Positions 47,548 through 56,204 of a DNA stretch of 64,000 nucleotides are shown here, piece by piece. Where the stretch lies: assembly GCF_008642315.1 (NCBI RefSeq), contig NZ_CP029192.1, forward strand, positions 6,014,001 to 6,078,000. Direction: 5' to 3'. The position numbers and the translations under genes are program-made. Source of the DNA: Streptomyces venezuelae (GTDB taxonomy: Bacteria; Actinomycetota; Actinomycetes; Streptomycetales; Streptomycetaceae). The notes below the pieces were generated by a model, which was not told where the DNA came from, did not search any database, and saw nothing but the letters and a program-made list of their open reading frames with translations. Position 1 is the first letter of the stretch. Each line of letters begins with the position of its first letter.

Positions 47548-48531
47548 TCACTTGGCGCCCAGGGCCTTCTGCAGGGCCTTGAGGTTGGAGTGCATGACCT
47601 GCATGTAGTCGTCGCCCTTGGAGTCGTCGGTGATGCCCTCGACGGGGTCTAGCACGTCGGTCTTCAGGCCGGTGTCCTTGGCGAGGGTCTGCGCCGTCTT
47701 GTCGCTGACGAGCGTCTCGTAGAAGACCGTGGTGACGCCGTCGGCCTTCGCCATCTTCTGGAGGTCCTTGACGCGCTTGGCGCTCGGCTCGCCCTCGGGG
47801 TCGAGGCCGCTGATGGCCTCCTCGGTGAGGCCGTAGCGCTCGGCGAGGTAGCCGAAGGCGGCGTGGGTGGTGATGAAGACCCTTGAAGATCCAGGGCCGG
47901 TGTTCTTCAGGCCGTCCTCGAACGACTTGTTCAGGCCACCGAGCTTCTTCACGAGCGCCGCGGTGTTCTTCTCGTAGGTCTTCGCGTGCTTCGGGTCGGC
48001 CTTCTCCAGGGCCTTGCCGACGCCCTCGGCGACCTCGGCGTACTTCACCGGGTCCAGCCAGACGTGAGGGTCGGCGCCTTCGTGGGAGTGGCCGTGGTCG
48101 TGGCCCTCTTCGTCCTCGGCGTGGTCGTGCTCCTCCGCGTGCCCGCCGACCTCGTTGCCGTGCTTCTCCATGCTGGTCAGCGTCGCGGCGTCGACCTTGG
48201 TCTTGATGCCGGACTGGTCGATGGCCTTGTCGACGGCGGGCTGGAGGCCCTTGAGGTAGAGGGCGACGCCGGACTCTTCGAGCTCGCCGCGCTGCCGGGC
48301 GGAGATCTCGAGGTCGTGGGGCTCCTGGCCGGGCTCGGTGAGGGTGGTGACGGAGACGTGGTCGCCGCCGATCTGCTCGGCGAGGTACTGCATGGGGTAG
48401 AACGACGCCACTATGTCCAGCTTGCCGTCCTTGTCGTCCGCGGCGGAGGTGGAGCAGGCGGTCAGGGCGGTGAGGCCGAGGACCGTGGCGGAGGCGAGGG
48501 CGGTGGTGGGTATCAGGCGTCGTACGTTCAT
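47548..48531 (-). CDS. znuA: Zinc-binding lipoprotein ZnuA
   Basis: 327 residues from ATG 48531 (MNVRRLIP); ATG 48540 would add three. Signal peptide with lipobox LTALTACS. Cluster A-I metal-binding protein with His residues in EPHDLEISARQ, DPHVWLDPVKYAEV and TTHAAFGYLAERYGL, and a long His/Asp-rich loop (about 125-150) typical of ZnuA. It captures zinc outside the membrane for ZnuBC. Two Zur boxes cover its start region. Confidence 0.96.
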   Translation of the reverse strand: MNVRRLIPTTALASATVLGLTALTACSTSAADDKDGKLDIVASFYPMQYLAEQIGGDHVSVTTLTEPGQEPHDLEISARQRGELEESGVALYLKGLQPAVDKAIDQSGIKTKVDAATLTSMEKHGNEVGGHAEEHDHAEDEEGHDHGHSHEGADPHVWLDPVKYAEVAEGVGKALEKADPKHAKTYEKNTAALVKKLGGLNKSFEDGLKNTGPGSSRVFITTHAAFGYLAERYGLTEEAISGLDPEGEPSAKRVKDLQKMAKADGVTTVFYETLVSDKTAQTLAKDTGLKTDVLDPVEGITDDSKGDDYMQVMHSNLKALQKALGAK

Positions 48532-48545
48532 GACACTCATTTTCA
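48531..48545. promoter_or_regulatory. Zur box 1 (overlapping znuA start)
   Basis: TGACACTCATTTTCA matches TGNNANNNNNTNNCA. It covers the first bases of the znuA ATG region, so bound Zur would block initiation. Confidence 0.7.
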
Positions 48546-48552
48546 ACAAAAG

Positions 48553-48567
48553 TGGAAACGATTGTCA
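48553..48567. promoter_or_regulatory. Zur box 2 (near-consensus)
   Basis: TGGAAACGATTGTCA is close to the actinobacterial Zur consensus TGaAAacgaTtttCA. Its centre is 22 bp from box 1, two helical turns, so two Zur dimers could bind on the same face. Confidence 0.85.
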
Positions 48568-48615
48568 ACAAGGCCTCCGTGAGGGCGTGCGCGAGGACGG
48601 GTACGGGGAACCGAT

Positions 48616-48646
48616 TTGATTAGGGGGGTAAGGCCGCCGGTAACCT
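48616..48646 (+). promoter_or_regulatory. Possible glyS promoter
   Basis: TTGATT (48616-48621) and TAACCT (48641-48646) are 19 bp apart, about 72 bp before the glyS GTG. Both hexamers are plausible, but the spacing is long. Confidence 0.4.
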
Positions 48647-48717
48647 GAAGCATTCGCTCCCGAAGCCGTTGCTCCCGCAGCACTTGCTTCGTCCGCCGTC
48701 GTAATGAAGAGAGCACC

Positions 48718-50100
<1,383 letters not shown>

Positions 50101-50121
50101 CGCCCGCGGCATGACGCCGCA

Positions 50122-50160
50122 GGAAGCCCCCGGTTCCGGGTTATGGAACCGGGGGCTTCC
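50122..50160 (+). terminator. glyS terminator hairpin
   Basis: GGAAGCCCCCGGTTCC and GGAACCGGGGGCTTCC make a perfect 16-bp stem around a 7-nt loop, 21 bp after the glyS stop. Confidence 0.9.
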
Positions 50161-50175
50161 GTGCACACTGAGCGC

Positions 50176-50391
50176 ATGCCTACGCCCACGACCACGAGCA
50201 GGGTCAGACGATGGGACCAGCACGGCCGCGAGCACGTCGTGGAGGTCCAGAAGGCGGGCGTGCTGCGGCAGTTGTGCTGCGGGACGTGCGGGTGGCGCAG
50301 GAAGGCGCAGTTCCTGCCGTGGCTCAAGGCCGAGGAACACCTGACGCTGGAGCATCAGGCGACGGTGAATCCTTCGTCGCCGGTGTCGTGA
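50176..50391 (+). CDS. Small Cys-containing hypothetical protein
   Basis: 71 residues from ATG 50176, just after the glyS terminator. RRWDQHGREHVVEVQKAGVLRQLCCGTCGWRRKAQFLPWLKAEEHL contains a CCGTC cluster like a short zinc knuckle, followed by an amphipathic helix. Its last 68 bp overlap the 3' end of the convergent MmyB-like gene. I do not recognise the family; the coding pattern looks real, as GC3 is high. Confidence 0.6.
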   Translation: MPTPTTTSRVRRWDQHGREHVVEVQKAGVLRQLCCGTCGWRRKAQFLPWLKAEEHLTLEHQATVNPSSPVS

Positions 50392-51202
50392 GGGGGCCGG
50401 GCGTCATCACGAGGACGCCGGTGTTCTGCGGCTGAGGGTTCAGGAGCAGCCTCATGTCGTACGCGCGGAGTGGGCGCGCACCTCTCGGGGCGATGTCGAC
50501 GGTGCGCGGGGCGAAGTCCCCGACCGAGCGGCAGCCCCACCAGTCGGCCAGGTCGGCCCTGGCGTCCCGCAGCCGCGCGGTGAGCAACTGGAACCCCGCA
50601 TCCCCGGGCCGACGGTCGGAACGGCTGCGCAGATGCCGGTAGAGATCGACGACGACGGACTCCCACCCGGGCAGCACCCGCTGATGGGACGCGTCACCGA
50701 CGAGCAGGAGCAGCAAGTTGCGCCGCTCGTCGGGGAGTTCGGCGGGGTCGGGCCAGACGTCGGCGTACGCGCGGTTCCAGGCGAGGAGGTCGAGGGCCGG
50801 CCCGAGAATCACCGCGGGGCTGTCGGGCCAACGGCCGATCATGCCGAGGAGCCCCGGCTCGACCGCTGACCCGACGACTGCCGGGCCCGTCGCCTCCGCC
50901 GCGTCGGGGGCGAACCCGGCGAGGGCGAGGGCGTGCCGATGGGAGGCGTCGTCGAGGCGCAGGGCGCGGGCGACGGCGTCGAGCACCTGACGTGAGGTGT
51001 CCACGCGCCCCTGCTCCAGCCACGTGTACCAGGCCACGGAGACCCCGGAGAGCGCCGCGACCTCCTCGCGCCGCAACCCCGAGGTGCGGCGGCGCGCGGT
51101 CACGGGCAGCCCGACGTCACCGGGGGAGAGCCGCTCGCGGTGGGCACGGAGGAAGCCGCCAAGTCCGGAGCGCAGCGCGGAGGTCGCCGTATTGCTGGCC
51201 AT
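50324..51202 (-). CDS. MmyB-like XRE transcriptional regulator
   Basis: 292 residues from ATG 51202. HTH RRRTSGLRREEVAALSGVSVAWYTWLEQGR and a C-terminal PAS-like ligand domain (LLAWNRAYADVWPDPAEL; GFQLLTARLRDARADLADWW). Second member of this family in the window. It is divergent from a VOC-domain gene about 77 bp away, its possible target. The C-terminal about 30 residues (TPGPLTTPATKDSPSPD) are Pro/Thr-rich and overlap the convergent small gene. Confidence 0.9.
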   Translation of the reverse strand: MASNTATSALRSGLGGFLRAHRERLSPGDVGLPVTARRRTSGLRREEVAALSGVSVAWYTWLEQGRVDTSRQVLDAVARALRLDDASHRHALALAGFAPDAAEATGPAVVGSAVEPGLLGMIGRWPDSPAVILGPALDLLAWNRAYADVWPDPAELPDERRNLLLLLVGDASHQRVLPGWESVVVDLYRHLRSRSDRRPGDAGFQLLTARLRDARADLADWWGCRSVGDFAPRTVDIAPRGARPLRAYDMRLLLNPQPQNTGVLVMTPGPLTTPATKDSPSPDAPASGVPRP

Positions 51203-51279
51203 ATCCCCAGCGTATGACCTGGGATCACCCCATGAACGCGGACCTGGCTGGGCCGCACCCGGAGGCGGAGGCTGCTCCC

Positions 51280-51741
51280 ATGACCGACAACACCACACGC
51301 CCCGACACCACCCGCCCCGGCACCACCCCCACGATGTGGCGCCGCCGCAACGACTCCACGCACCTGCACGAGCCCCGCCCCTTCCTCCGCGTCTACACAC
51401 CGCCCGGCACGCTGGACGCGCTGGCGTCGTCCTACGAGCGCCTGCTCGGCACGGAGCGGGACATGTGGTTCGCGTACCCCGAGAAGGGGCTGAACCTCGC
51501 GGTGGTCGGAGCGTTCCTCCTGATCGAGGGCACGGAGGAGACCCTGGCGCCGTTCCGCGCGACGCACGGGACGCTGCTGGTCGACTCGGCCCAGGCCTAT
51601 CTGACCCGCCTGGCGGCGGAGGGCGCGGAGATCACGGACCCCTTGATCAAGGTCCCCACGGGCTCGGGCTTCACGGCCCGCCACCGGGACGGCACGGTGA
51701 TCGAGTACGTCGAGCACAGGCCGACGGAGGAGGGCCTCTAG
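51280..51741 (+). CDS. VOC/glyoxalase-like protein
   Basis: 153 residues from ATG 51280 (GGAGGCGGAG upstream). An N-terminal Thr/Pro-rich stretch is followed by one beta-alpha-beta-beta-beta unit: RPFLRVYTPPGTLDALASSYERLLG, then NLAVVGAFLLIEG, and GFTARHRDGTVIEYVEH with the C-terminal Glu typical of VOC metal or ligand sites. Possible role in dioxygenase-like or antibiotic-binding chemistry. The methyltransferase follows 32 bp later. Confidence 0.75.
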   Translation: MTDNTTRPDTTRPGTTPTMWRRRNDSTHLHEPRPFLRVYTPPGTLDALASSYERLLGTERDMWFAYPEKGLNLAVVGAFLLIEGTEETLAPFRATHGTLLVDSAQAYLTRLAAEGAEITDPLIKVPTGSGFTARHRDGTVIEYVEHRPTEEGL

Positions 51742-51773
51742 GGCCTGTCAGAGGCAGGCCCTAGGGTCCGCCT

Positions 51774-52430
51774 GTGACCACTATTCCTTCCACGCACCTC
51801 ACCGAGACGGCGGATGCCTACGACGCCATCGCCACCGTGTACGCGGACCTGCCCCGGGACGACCTGCGGGCCCCTTCGCTGGACCACGCGTGGATCGCCG
51901 CGTTCGCCGCGCGGGTACGGGCCGAAGGCGGGGGAGCCGTCGCGGAGTTCGGCTGCGGCCCGGGCCCCGTGACGGCACTCCTGCGGGACCTGGGCCTGGA
52001 CGCGTTCGGCGTCGACCTCTCCCCGGCGATGATCGACCTGGCCCGCGAGGCCCACCCGGACATCCGCTTCGAGGTCGGCTCGACGGAGGCGCTGGCCCCG
52101 GCGGGCGAAGAGCTGCGGGGCATCGTCTCCTGGTACTCCCTGATCCACACGCCCCCGAAAGAACTCCCCTCGTACTTCGCGGAGTTCCACCGGGCCCTGC
52201 GTCCGGGCGGCCACCTCCTGCTCGCCTTCTTCGAGGCGGAGGGCGATCCGCTCACCCCCTTCGACCACAAGGTGACGACGGCCTACCGCTGGCCGATCGA
52301 CGACCTCGCGGGCCTGGCCCGCGAGGCGGGCTTCAAGGAACTGGGTCGCATGCTCCGCGAGCCGGGGGAGGGGGAGCGGTTCAGGCGGGGCCACCTGCTG
52401 ATGCGGAAGGACGGCACTACGAGCCCATGA
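51774..52430 (+). CDS. Class I SAM-dependent methyltransferase
   Basis: 218 residues. Motif I VAEFGCGPGPVTALL, acidic end of strand 2 FGVDLSPAMIDLARE, and motif post-II SWYSLIHTPPKELPSYFAEFHRALRPGGHLLL. A small-molecule (Ubie/UbiE-type) methyltransferase; the substrate is unknown. Its last codons (KDGTTSP) and TGA lie in the first copy of a 23-bp tandem repeat shared with the convergent gene. Confidence 0.9.
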   Translation: MTTIPSTHLTETADAYDAIATVYADLPRDDLRAPSLDHAWIAAFAARVRAEGGGAVAEFGCGPGPVTALLRDLGLDAFGVDLSPAMIDLAREAHPDIRFEVGSTEALAPAGEELRGIVSWYSLIHTPPKELPSYFAEFHRALRPGGHLLLAFFEAEGDPLTPFDHKVTTAYRWPIDDLAGLAREAGFKELGRMLREPGEGERFRRGHLLMRKDGTTSP

Positions 52431-52452
52431 AGGACGGCACTACGAGCCCATG
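52407..52452. repeat. 23-bp tandem duplication at convergent gene ends
   Basis: Two exact copies (52407-52429 and 52430-52452) of a unit that reads AAGGACGGCACTACGAGC then CCATG. The plus-strand methyltransferase stops at the copy 1/2 junction; the minus-strand membrane gene stops inside copy 2. Confidence 0.95.
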
Positions 52453-52790
52453 AAGGGCGCGACCCGGTTGTCCAGCCAGATCAGGCCCGCCCAGGCGAGC
52501 GCCGTCACCGTGATCGCCGACGCCGCGGTCGCGGCCGCGGTGCGGGCGGGCCGCCCGGTCCTGTGGCGCAGGGAGGAGTTGGTCAGGGCCCAGGCCACCA
52601 CTGCCGTCGCGGGGAGCCCGAACACCAACAGGGGCAGCTCCACGTACAGCAGGCTCAGATCCCGTTCGCCCTCGAAGCCGCCGCTCAGACCGGGCCCGGC
52701 ACCGCGCAGCCAGACCGTGAATCCCACGGCGGCGGCGACGGCCGCGATCAGGCAGCCGGCGGCGCCGGTCGGCTCGTCGCGTCGCCCCAC
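52440..52790 (-). CDS. Small integral membrane protein
   Basis: 116 residues with three hydrophobic segments (about 10-29, 44-67 and 83-106) and a short N terminus MGRRDEPTG. No catalytic motif seen. The gene ends 4 bp after the TetR gene upstream of it and could be co-transcribed with AKR-tetR. Function unknown. Confidence 0.65.
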   Translation of the reverse strand: MGRRDEPTGAAGCLIAAVAAAVGFTVWLRGAGPGLSGGFEGERDLSLLYVELPLLVFGLPATAVVAWALTNSSLRHRTGRPARTAAATAASAITVTALAWAGLIWLDNRVAPFMGS

Positions 52791-52793
52791 CGG

Positions 52794-53381
52794 TCAGGCC
52801 CGCAGGCCGCGCAGGGTGAGGTCGAGGACCGCCGCGAACGCGTCCTCGATGCCCGGGCGGGACCAGTGGGACGCGTAGCAGGGGTCGTGGAAGCGGGACG
52901 TGGCGTCGAAGACCGCCCGGGCCGAGAGGGCGGGGTCGGGGGACGTGAAGGCGCCCGTGTCCGCGCCCTCTCGGATGATTGACGTCAGCTGTGACGTGAG
53001 GTCCGCGATGTGGGCGTCCACCACGTCGCTGTTCTCGTCGACCAGGACCGAGTAGGTGGCGAAGAGTTCCGGGTCGTCGCCCGCCTTGTGCTGCTTCGCG
53101 GCGAAGAGGCCCGCCAGCCAGTCGCGGAGCTTCGTCTCGGGAGGCTCCGTGCCGGTGACGATCACGGCGAGGGCCTGCGACGTACGGTCCAGCCAGCGCC
53201 GCGTCACCGCGCCGCGCAGCTCCGCCTTCGTGCGGAAGTGGCGGTACACCGTGCCGTGGCTCACCCCGAGGGCGCGGGCCACGTCGACCACCGTGGCCTT
53301 GGCCGCGCCGTGCCTGCGCAGCACCTCCTCGGTCGCTTCGAGGATGCGCTCGGGGGTCAGGGGAGCCGCGGTTGCTGCCAT
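52794..53381 (-). CDS. TetR-family regulator
   Basis: 195 residues from ATG 53381. HTH LTPERILEATEEVLRRHGAAKATVVDVARALGVSHGTVYRHFRTKAELR is typical TetR with the VYRHF helix. The C-terminal domain binds an unknown ligand. It lies 23 bp downstream of the AKR gene on the same strand. The perfect palindrome at 54444-54465 before the AKR gene is its likely operator. Confidence 0.92.
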   Translation of the reverse strand: MAATAAPLTPERILEATEEVLRRHGAAKATVVDVARALGVSHGTVYRHFRTKAELRGAVTRRWLDRTSQALAVIVTGTEPPETKLRDWLAGLFAAKQHKAGDDPELFATYSVLVDENSDVVDAHIADLTSQLTSIIREGADTGAFTSPDPALSARAVFDATSRFHDPCYASHWSRPGIEDAFAAVLDLTLRGLRA

Positions 53382-53404
53382 GGCTAGACCGTACCCGGGG
53401 GCGA

Positions 53405-54421
53405 TCAGTGCTCGCTGTCGAGGTGTGCCATCTGCGCCTCGGGGTAGCGGGCGCCCGCCGCCGCGCCCGCCGGGACCGCCGCCTCGATCGCGGCCAGGTC
53501 GGCGGCGTCGAGCGTCACGTCCAGGGCGCCGAGTGCCTCGTCGAGGCGGGTGCGCGTACGGGCGCCCACCAGCGGCACGATCGACGCGCCGTGCGGGGTG
53601 CCCTGCGCGAGCACCCAGGCGATCGCGGTCTGCGCGACGCTCACGCCCTTCTGGTCGGCGATCTTCCGCAGCGCCTCGACCAGGTCGAGGTTGCGGTCGA
53701 GGTTCTCGCCCTGGAAGCGGGGGCTCATCGAGCGGAAGTCGTTCGCGGCCAGCTTGCGGTCGCGGGTGAAGTGGCCGGAGATCAGGCCGCGGGACAGCAC
53801 GCCGTACGCCGTCACGCCGATGCCGAGCTCCGCGACCGTGGGCAGGATCTCCGCCTCGATGCCGCGCGAGATGAGGGAGTACTCGATCTGGAGGTCGGAG
53901 ATCGGGGCCGTGGCCGCCGCCCGGCGGATCGTGCCCGCGCCGACCTCGGAGAGGCCGATGTGCCGCACGTACCCCTTCTCGACCAGTTCGGCGATGGCGC
54001 CCACCGTCTCCTCGACCGGTACGTCGGGGTCGATGCGGGCGATGCGGTAGACGTCGATGTGGTCGACGCCGAGGCGCTGGAGGGAGTAGGCGGCGAAGTT
54101 CCTGACGGCGGACGGGCGGCCGTCGTAGCCCGACCAGCCGCCGTCCGGGTCGCGGAGCGCGCCGAACTTCACGCTGGTCAGCGCCTGCTCGCGGCGGGCC
54201 GCCGGGGCGGAGCGCAGGGCTTCGCCGATCAGCATTTCGTTGTGCCCCATGGCGTAGAAGTCGCCGGTGTCGAGGAGCGTGACGCCCGCCTCGAGGGCGG
54301 CGTGGATCGTCGCGATCGACTCCGTGCGGTCCGCCTCTCCGTAGAGCGCGGACATGCCCATGCAGCCGAGGCCGAGGGCGGAGGTCTGGGGTCCGGTGTT
54401 TCCGAGAGTGAGAGTGCGCAT
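53405..54421 (-). CDS. Aldo/keto reductase
   Basis: 338 residues, a (beta/alpha)8 AKR. GCMGMSALYGEADRTE is the N-terminal family motif, LLDTGDFYAMGHNE gives the catalytic Asp and Tyr and LTSVKFG the catalytic Lys. At the place where most AKRs read YQxH the sequence is VYRIARID, so the catalytic His is replaced. NADPH-binding end VPLVGARTRTRLDEALGAL. It reduces unknown carbonyls; AKR-TetR pairs are often quinone- or aldehyde-responsive. Confidence 0.9.
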   Translation of the reverse strand: MRTLTLGNTGPQTSALGLGCMGMSALYGEADRTESIATIHAALEAGVTLLDTGDFYAMGHNEMLIGEALRSAPAARREQALTSVKFGALRDPDGGWSGYDGRPSAVRNFAAYSLQRLGVDHIDVYRIARIDPDVPVEETVGAIAELVEKGYVRHIGLSEVGAGTIRRAAATAPISDLQIEYSLISRGIEAEILPTVAELGIGVTAYGVLSRGLISGHFTRDRKLAANDFRSMSPRFQGENLDRNLDLVEALRKIADQKGVSVAQTAIAWVLAQGTPHGASIVPLVGARTRTRLDEALGALDVTLDAADLAAIEAAVPAGAAAGARYPEAQMAHLDSEH

Positions 54422-54443
54422 GCCTCCACCATGGCATGACGGA

Positions 54444-54465
54444 TGACAGATTTCAATATCTGTCA
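54444..54465. promoter_or_regulatory. Perfect palindrome, candidate TetR operator
   Basis: TGACAGAT-TTCAAT-ATCTGTCA (8-bp arms, 6-bp spacer) lies 23 bp before the AKR start. Further half-sites CTGTCA/CTGTC follow at 54460-54490. The centre is AT-rich, unlike the surroundings. Confidence 0.75.
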
Positions 54466-54510
54466 TCTGATACCTGTCACCTGTCACCTTCCATCTGTCC
54501 CCTATGACCC

Positions 54511-55965
54511 CTATGACCTGTCGCTCTGCGCCTCCTGCTCCGCGGGCTCCTCCAGGCGCTCCGCCGTCCTCCGTGCCGACTCCCGCGCCCACCGCCCACT
54601 CGTCACCGCCCCCAGCACCAGCACCGCGAGCCCGCAGCCCGCGATGATCCACCAGCCGGGGCGGCTCGCCCGCGTGAACTCCTTCGCGTACGAGGAAGAC
54701 GTCACGCCCGACGCCAGTACCGCGCCGATCACCGCCACGCCGAGCGTCGTGCCCACCTGGCGGCTGGTGGAGGCGATCGCCGCGGCCACGCCCGCCTGGG
54801 CGCGCGGCATTCCGGAGACCGCCGTGTTGGTGATCGGCGCGTTCACGAAACCGAAGCCCAGGCCGAAGAGGACGTACCCGATCAGGCGCGTACCGTCGGA
54901 CGCCGCCGCGTCGAACGCGGCGAACAGGACGCCCGACACCGTCATCGTCACGCCCGCGATCAGCAGCGGGATCCGTGGTCCGCGGCCGCCCACCAGGCGG
55001 CCCGACAGTGGGCCGCAGACCAGGGCCAACGCCGCGATCGGCAGCATCCACAGGCCGGCGTGCAGCGCGTCGAGGCCGAGTACGTCCTGGAGGTGGAGCG
55101 TCGAGAGGAAGAGGAAGCCGCTGAGCGCGGCGAAGGCGCAGACCGCGATCACCGTCGCCCCGCTGAACGGCGCCGAGCGGAAGAAGCGCAGCTCGATCAG
55201 GGGCTCGGCGCGGCGCGGCTCGTACCGCAGCAGTCCGACGAGGCCGAGCGCCGCGGCGCCCGCCGCGGAGAGGATCAGCGGGGACGTCCAGCCCGCTCGC
55301 GGCGCCTCGATGATCGCGAACGTCAGAGCGCCGAGCAGCATGATCACGAGGAGTTGCCCCACCGGGTCCGCGCGGCGCGGCTTCGGGGCGCGGGACTCGG
55401 GGACGTGGCGCAGGGTGAGGACGAGCGCCGCGAGGCCCACCGGCAGGTTGACCAGGAAGATCGAGCGCCAGCCGACCGAGTCCACGAGGGCCCCGCCGAC
55501 CAGCGGGCCCGCCGCGAGGGAGATGCCCGAGACTCCGCCCCAGACGCCGATCGCGCGGGCCCGTTCGCGCGGGTCGGTGAACGTGTTGGTGATGATCGAC
55601 ATCGCGACCGGATTGAGCATGGAGCCGCCGACGGCCTGCACCATGCGGAAGACGACGAGCAGTTCGAGGCTGGGGGCGAGAGAGCAGAGCGCCGAACCGA
55701 GCGTGAAGATCACCAGGCCCGCCACGAAGATCTTGCGGCGACCGATCCGGTCGGCGGTCGACCCCGCGAGCATGAGGAGCGAGGCGAGGACGAGCGTGTA
55801 CGCGTCGACCGTCCACTGCATGCCCGAGACGCTCGTGCCGAACTCACGCTGCAAGGTGGGCAGCGCGACGTTCAGGACCGTGTTGTCGAGGGTGACGATC
55901 AGGAGGCTGGTGCAGCAGATCGCGAGAACGAGCATGCGGTGGCGGTGGTCGAGTTCGTCGGGCAT
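54511..55965 (-). CDS. MFS exporter, DHA2 (EmrB/QacA) type
   Basis: 484 residues from ATG 55965 (MPDELDHRHR). Helix 1 CCTSLLIVTLDNTVLNVALPTLQREFG and motif A LAGSTADRIGRRKIFVAGL are classical for 14-TM DHA2 pumps. GVWGGVSGISLAAGPLVGGALVDSVGWRSIFLVNLPVG is the motif C antiporter helix. The C terminus has an acidic, hydrophilic tail. Longer upstream reading runs through the 10-bp repeat array and is rejected. Confidence 0.92.
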   Translation of the reverse strand: MPDELDHRHRMLVLAICCTSLLIVTLDNTVLNVALPTLQREFGTSVSGMQWTVDAYTLVLASLLMLAGSTADRIGRRKIFVAGLVIFTLGSALCSLAPSLELLVVFRMVQAVGGSMLNPVAMSIITNTFTDPRERARAIGVWGGVSGISLAAGPLVGGALVDSVGWRSIFLVNLPVGLAALVLTLRHVPESRAPKPRRADPVGQLLVIMLLGALTFAIIEAPRAGWTSPLILSAAGAAALGLVGLLRYEPRRAEPLIELRFFRSAPFSGATVIAVCAFAALSGFLFLSTLHLQDVLGLDALHAGLWMLPIAALALVCGPLSGRLVGGRGPRIPLLIAGVTMTVSGVLFAAFDAAASDGTRLIGYVLFGLGFGFVNAPITNTAVSGMPRAQAGVAAAIASTSRQVGTTLGVAVIGAVLASGVTSSSYAKEFTRASRPGWWIIAGCGLAVLVLGAVTSGRWARESARRTAERLEEPAEQEAQSDRS

Positions 55966-56010
55966 CTGTCGACGGTAGTTCGGTGCGACGTCTCTGCGAC
56001 GCTCCTGCGC

Positions 56011-56070
56011 CGGGCCGCGCCGGGCCGCGCCGGGCCGCGCCGGGCCGCGCCGGGCCGCGCCGGGCCGCTC
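56011..56070. repeat. Six 10-bp tandem repeats (CGGGCCGCGC)
   Basis: Five exact CGGGCCGCGC units plus a sixth with one change (CGGGCCGCTC) lie between the divergent MFS and dus genes. The 10-bp period is close to one helical turn. Confidence 0.97.
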
Positions 56071-56204
56071 GGGTGGCGGTGGCGGCTGGAGCGGCTCGCG
56101 GAGCTGTCGGCGGCGGGGCGGGACCGTCGGATGAGGAGGGTGGGACGGCCGCTCGCTGGATGAGGGACAATGGAGGGTCCCGTCGTCCGTCCCGGAGATC
56201 ATCG

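Noticed and set aside
52794..54437. An apparent 547-residue TetR fusion protein
   Set aside because: The N-terminal part is an off-frame reading of the AKR gene; the TetR starts at 53381.
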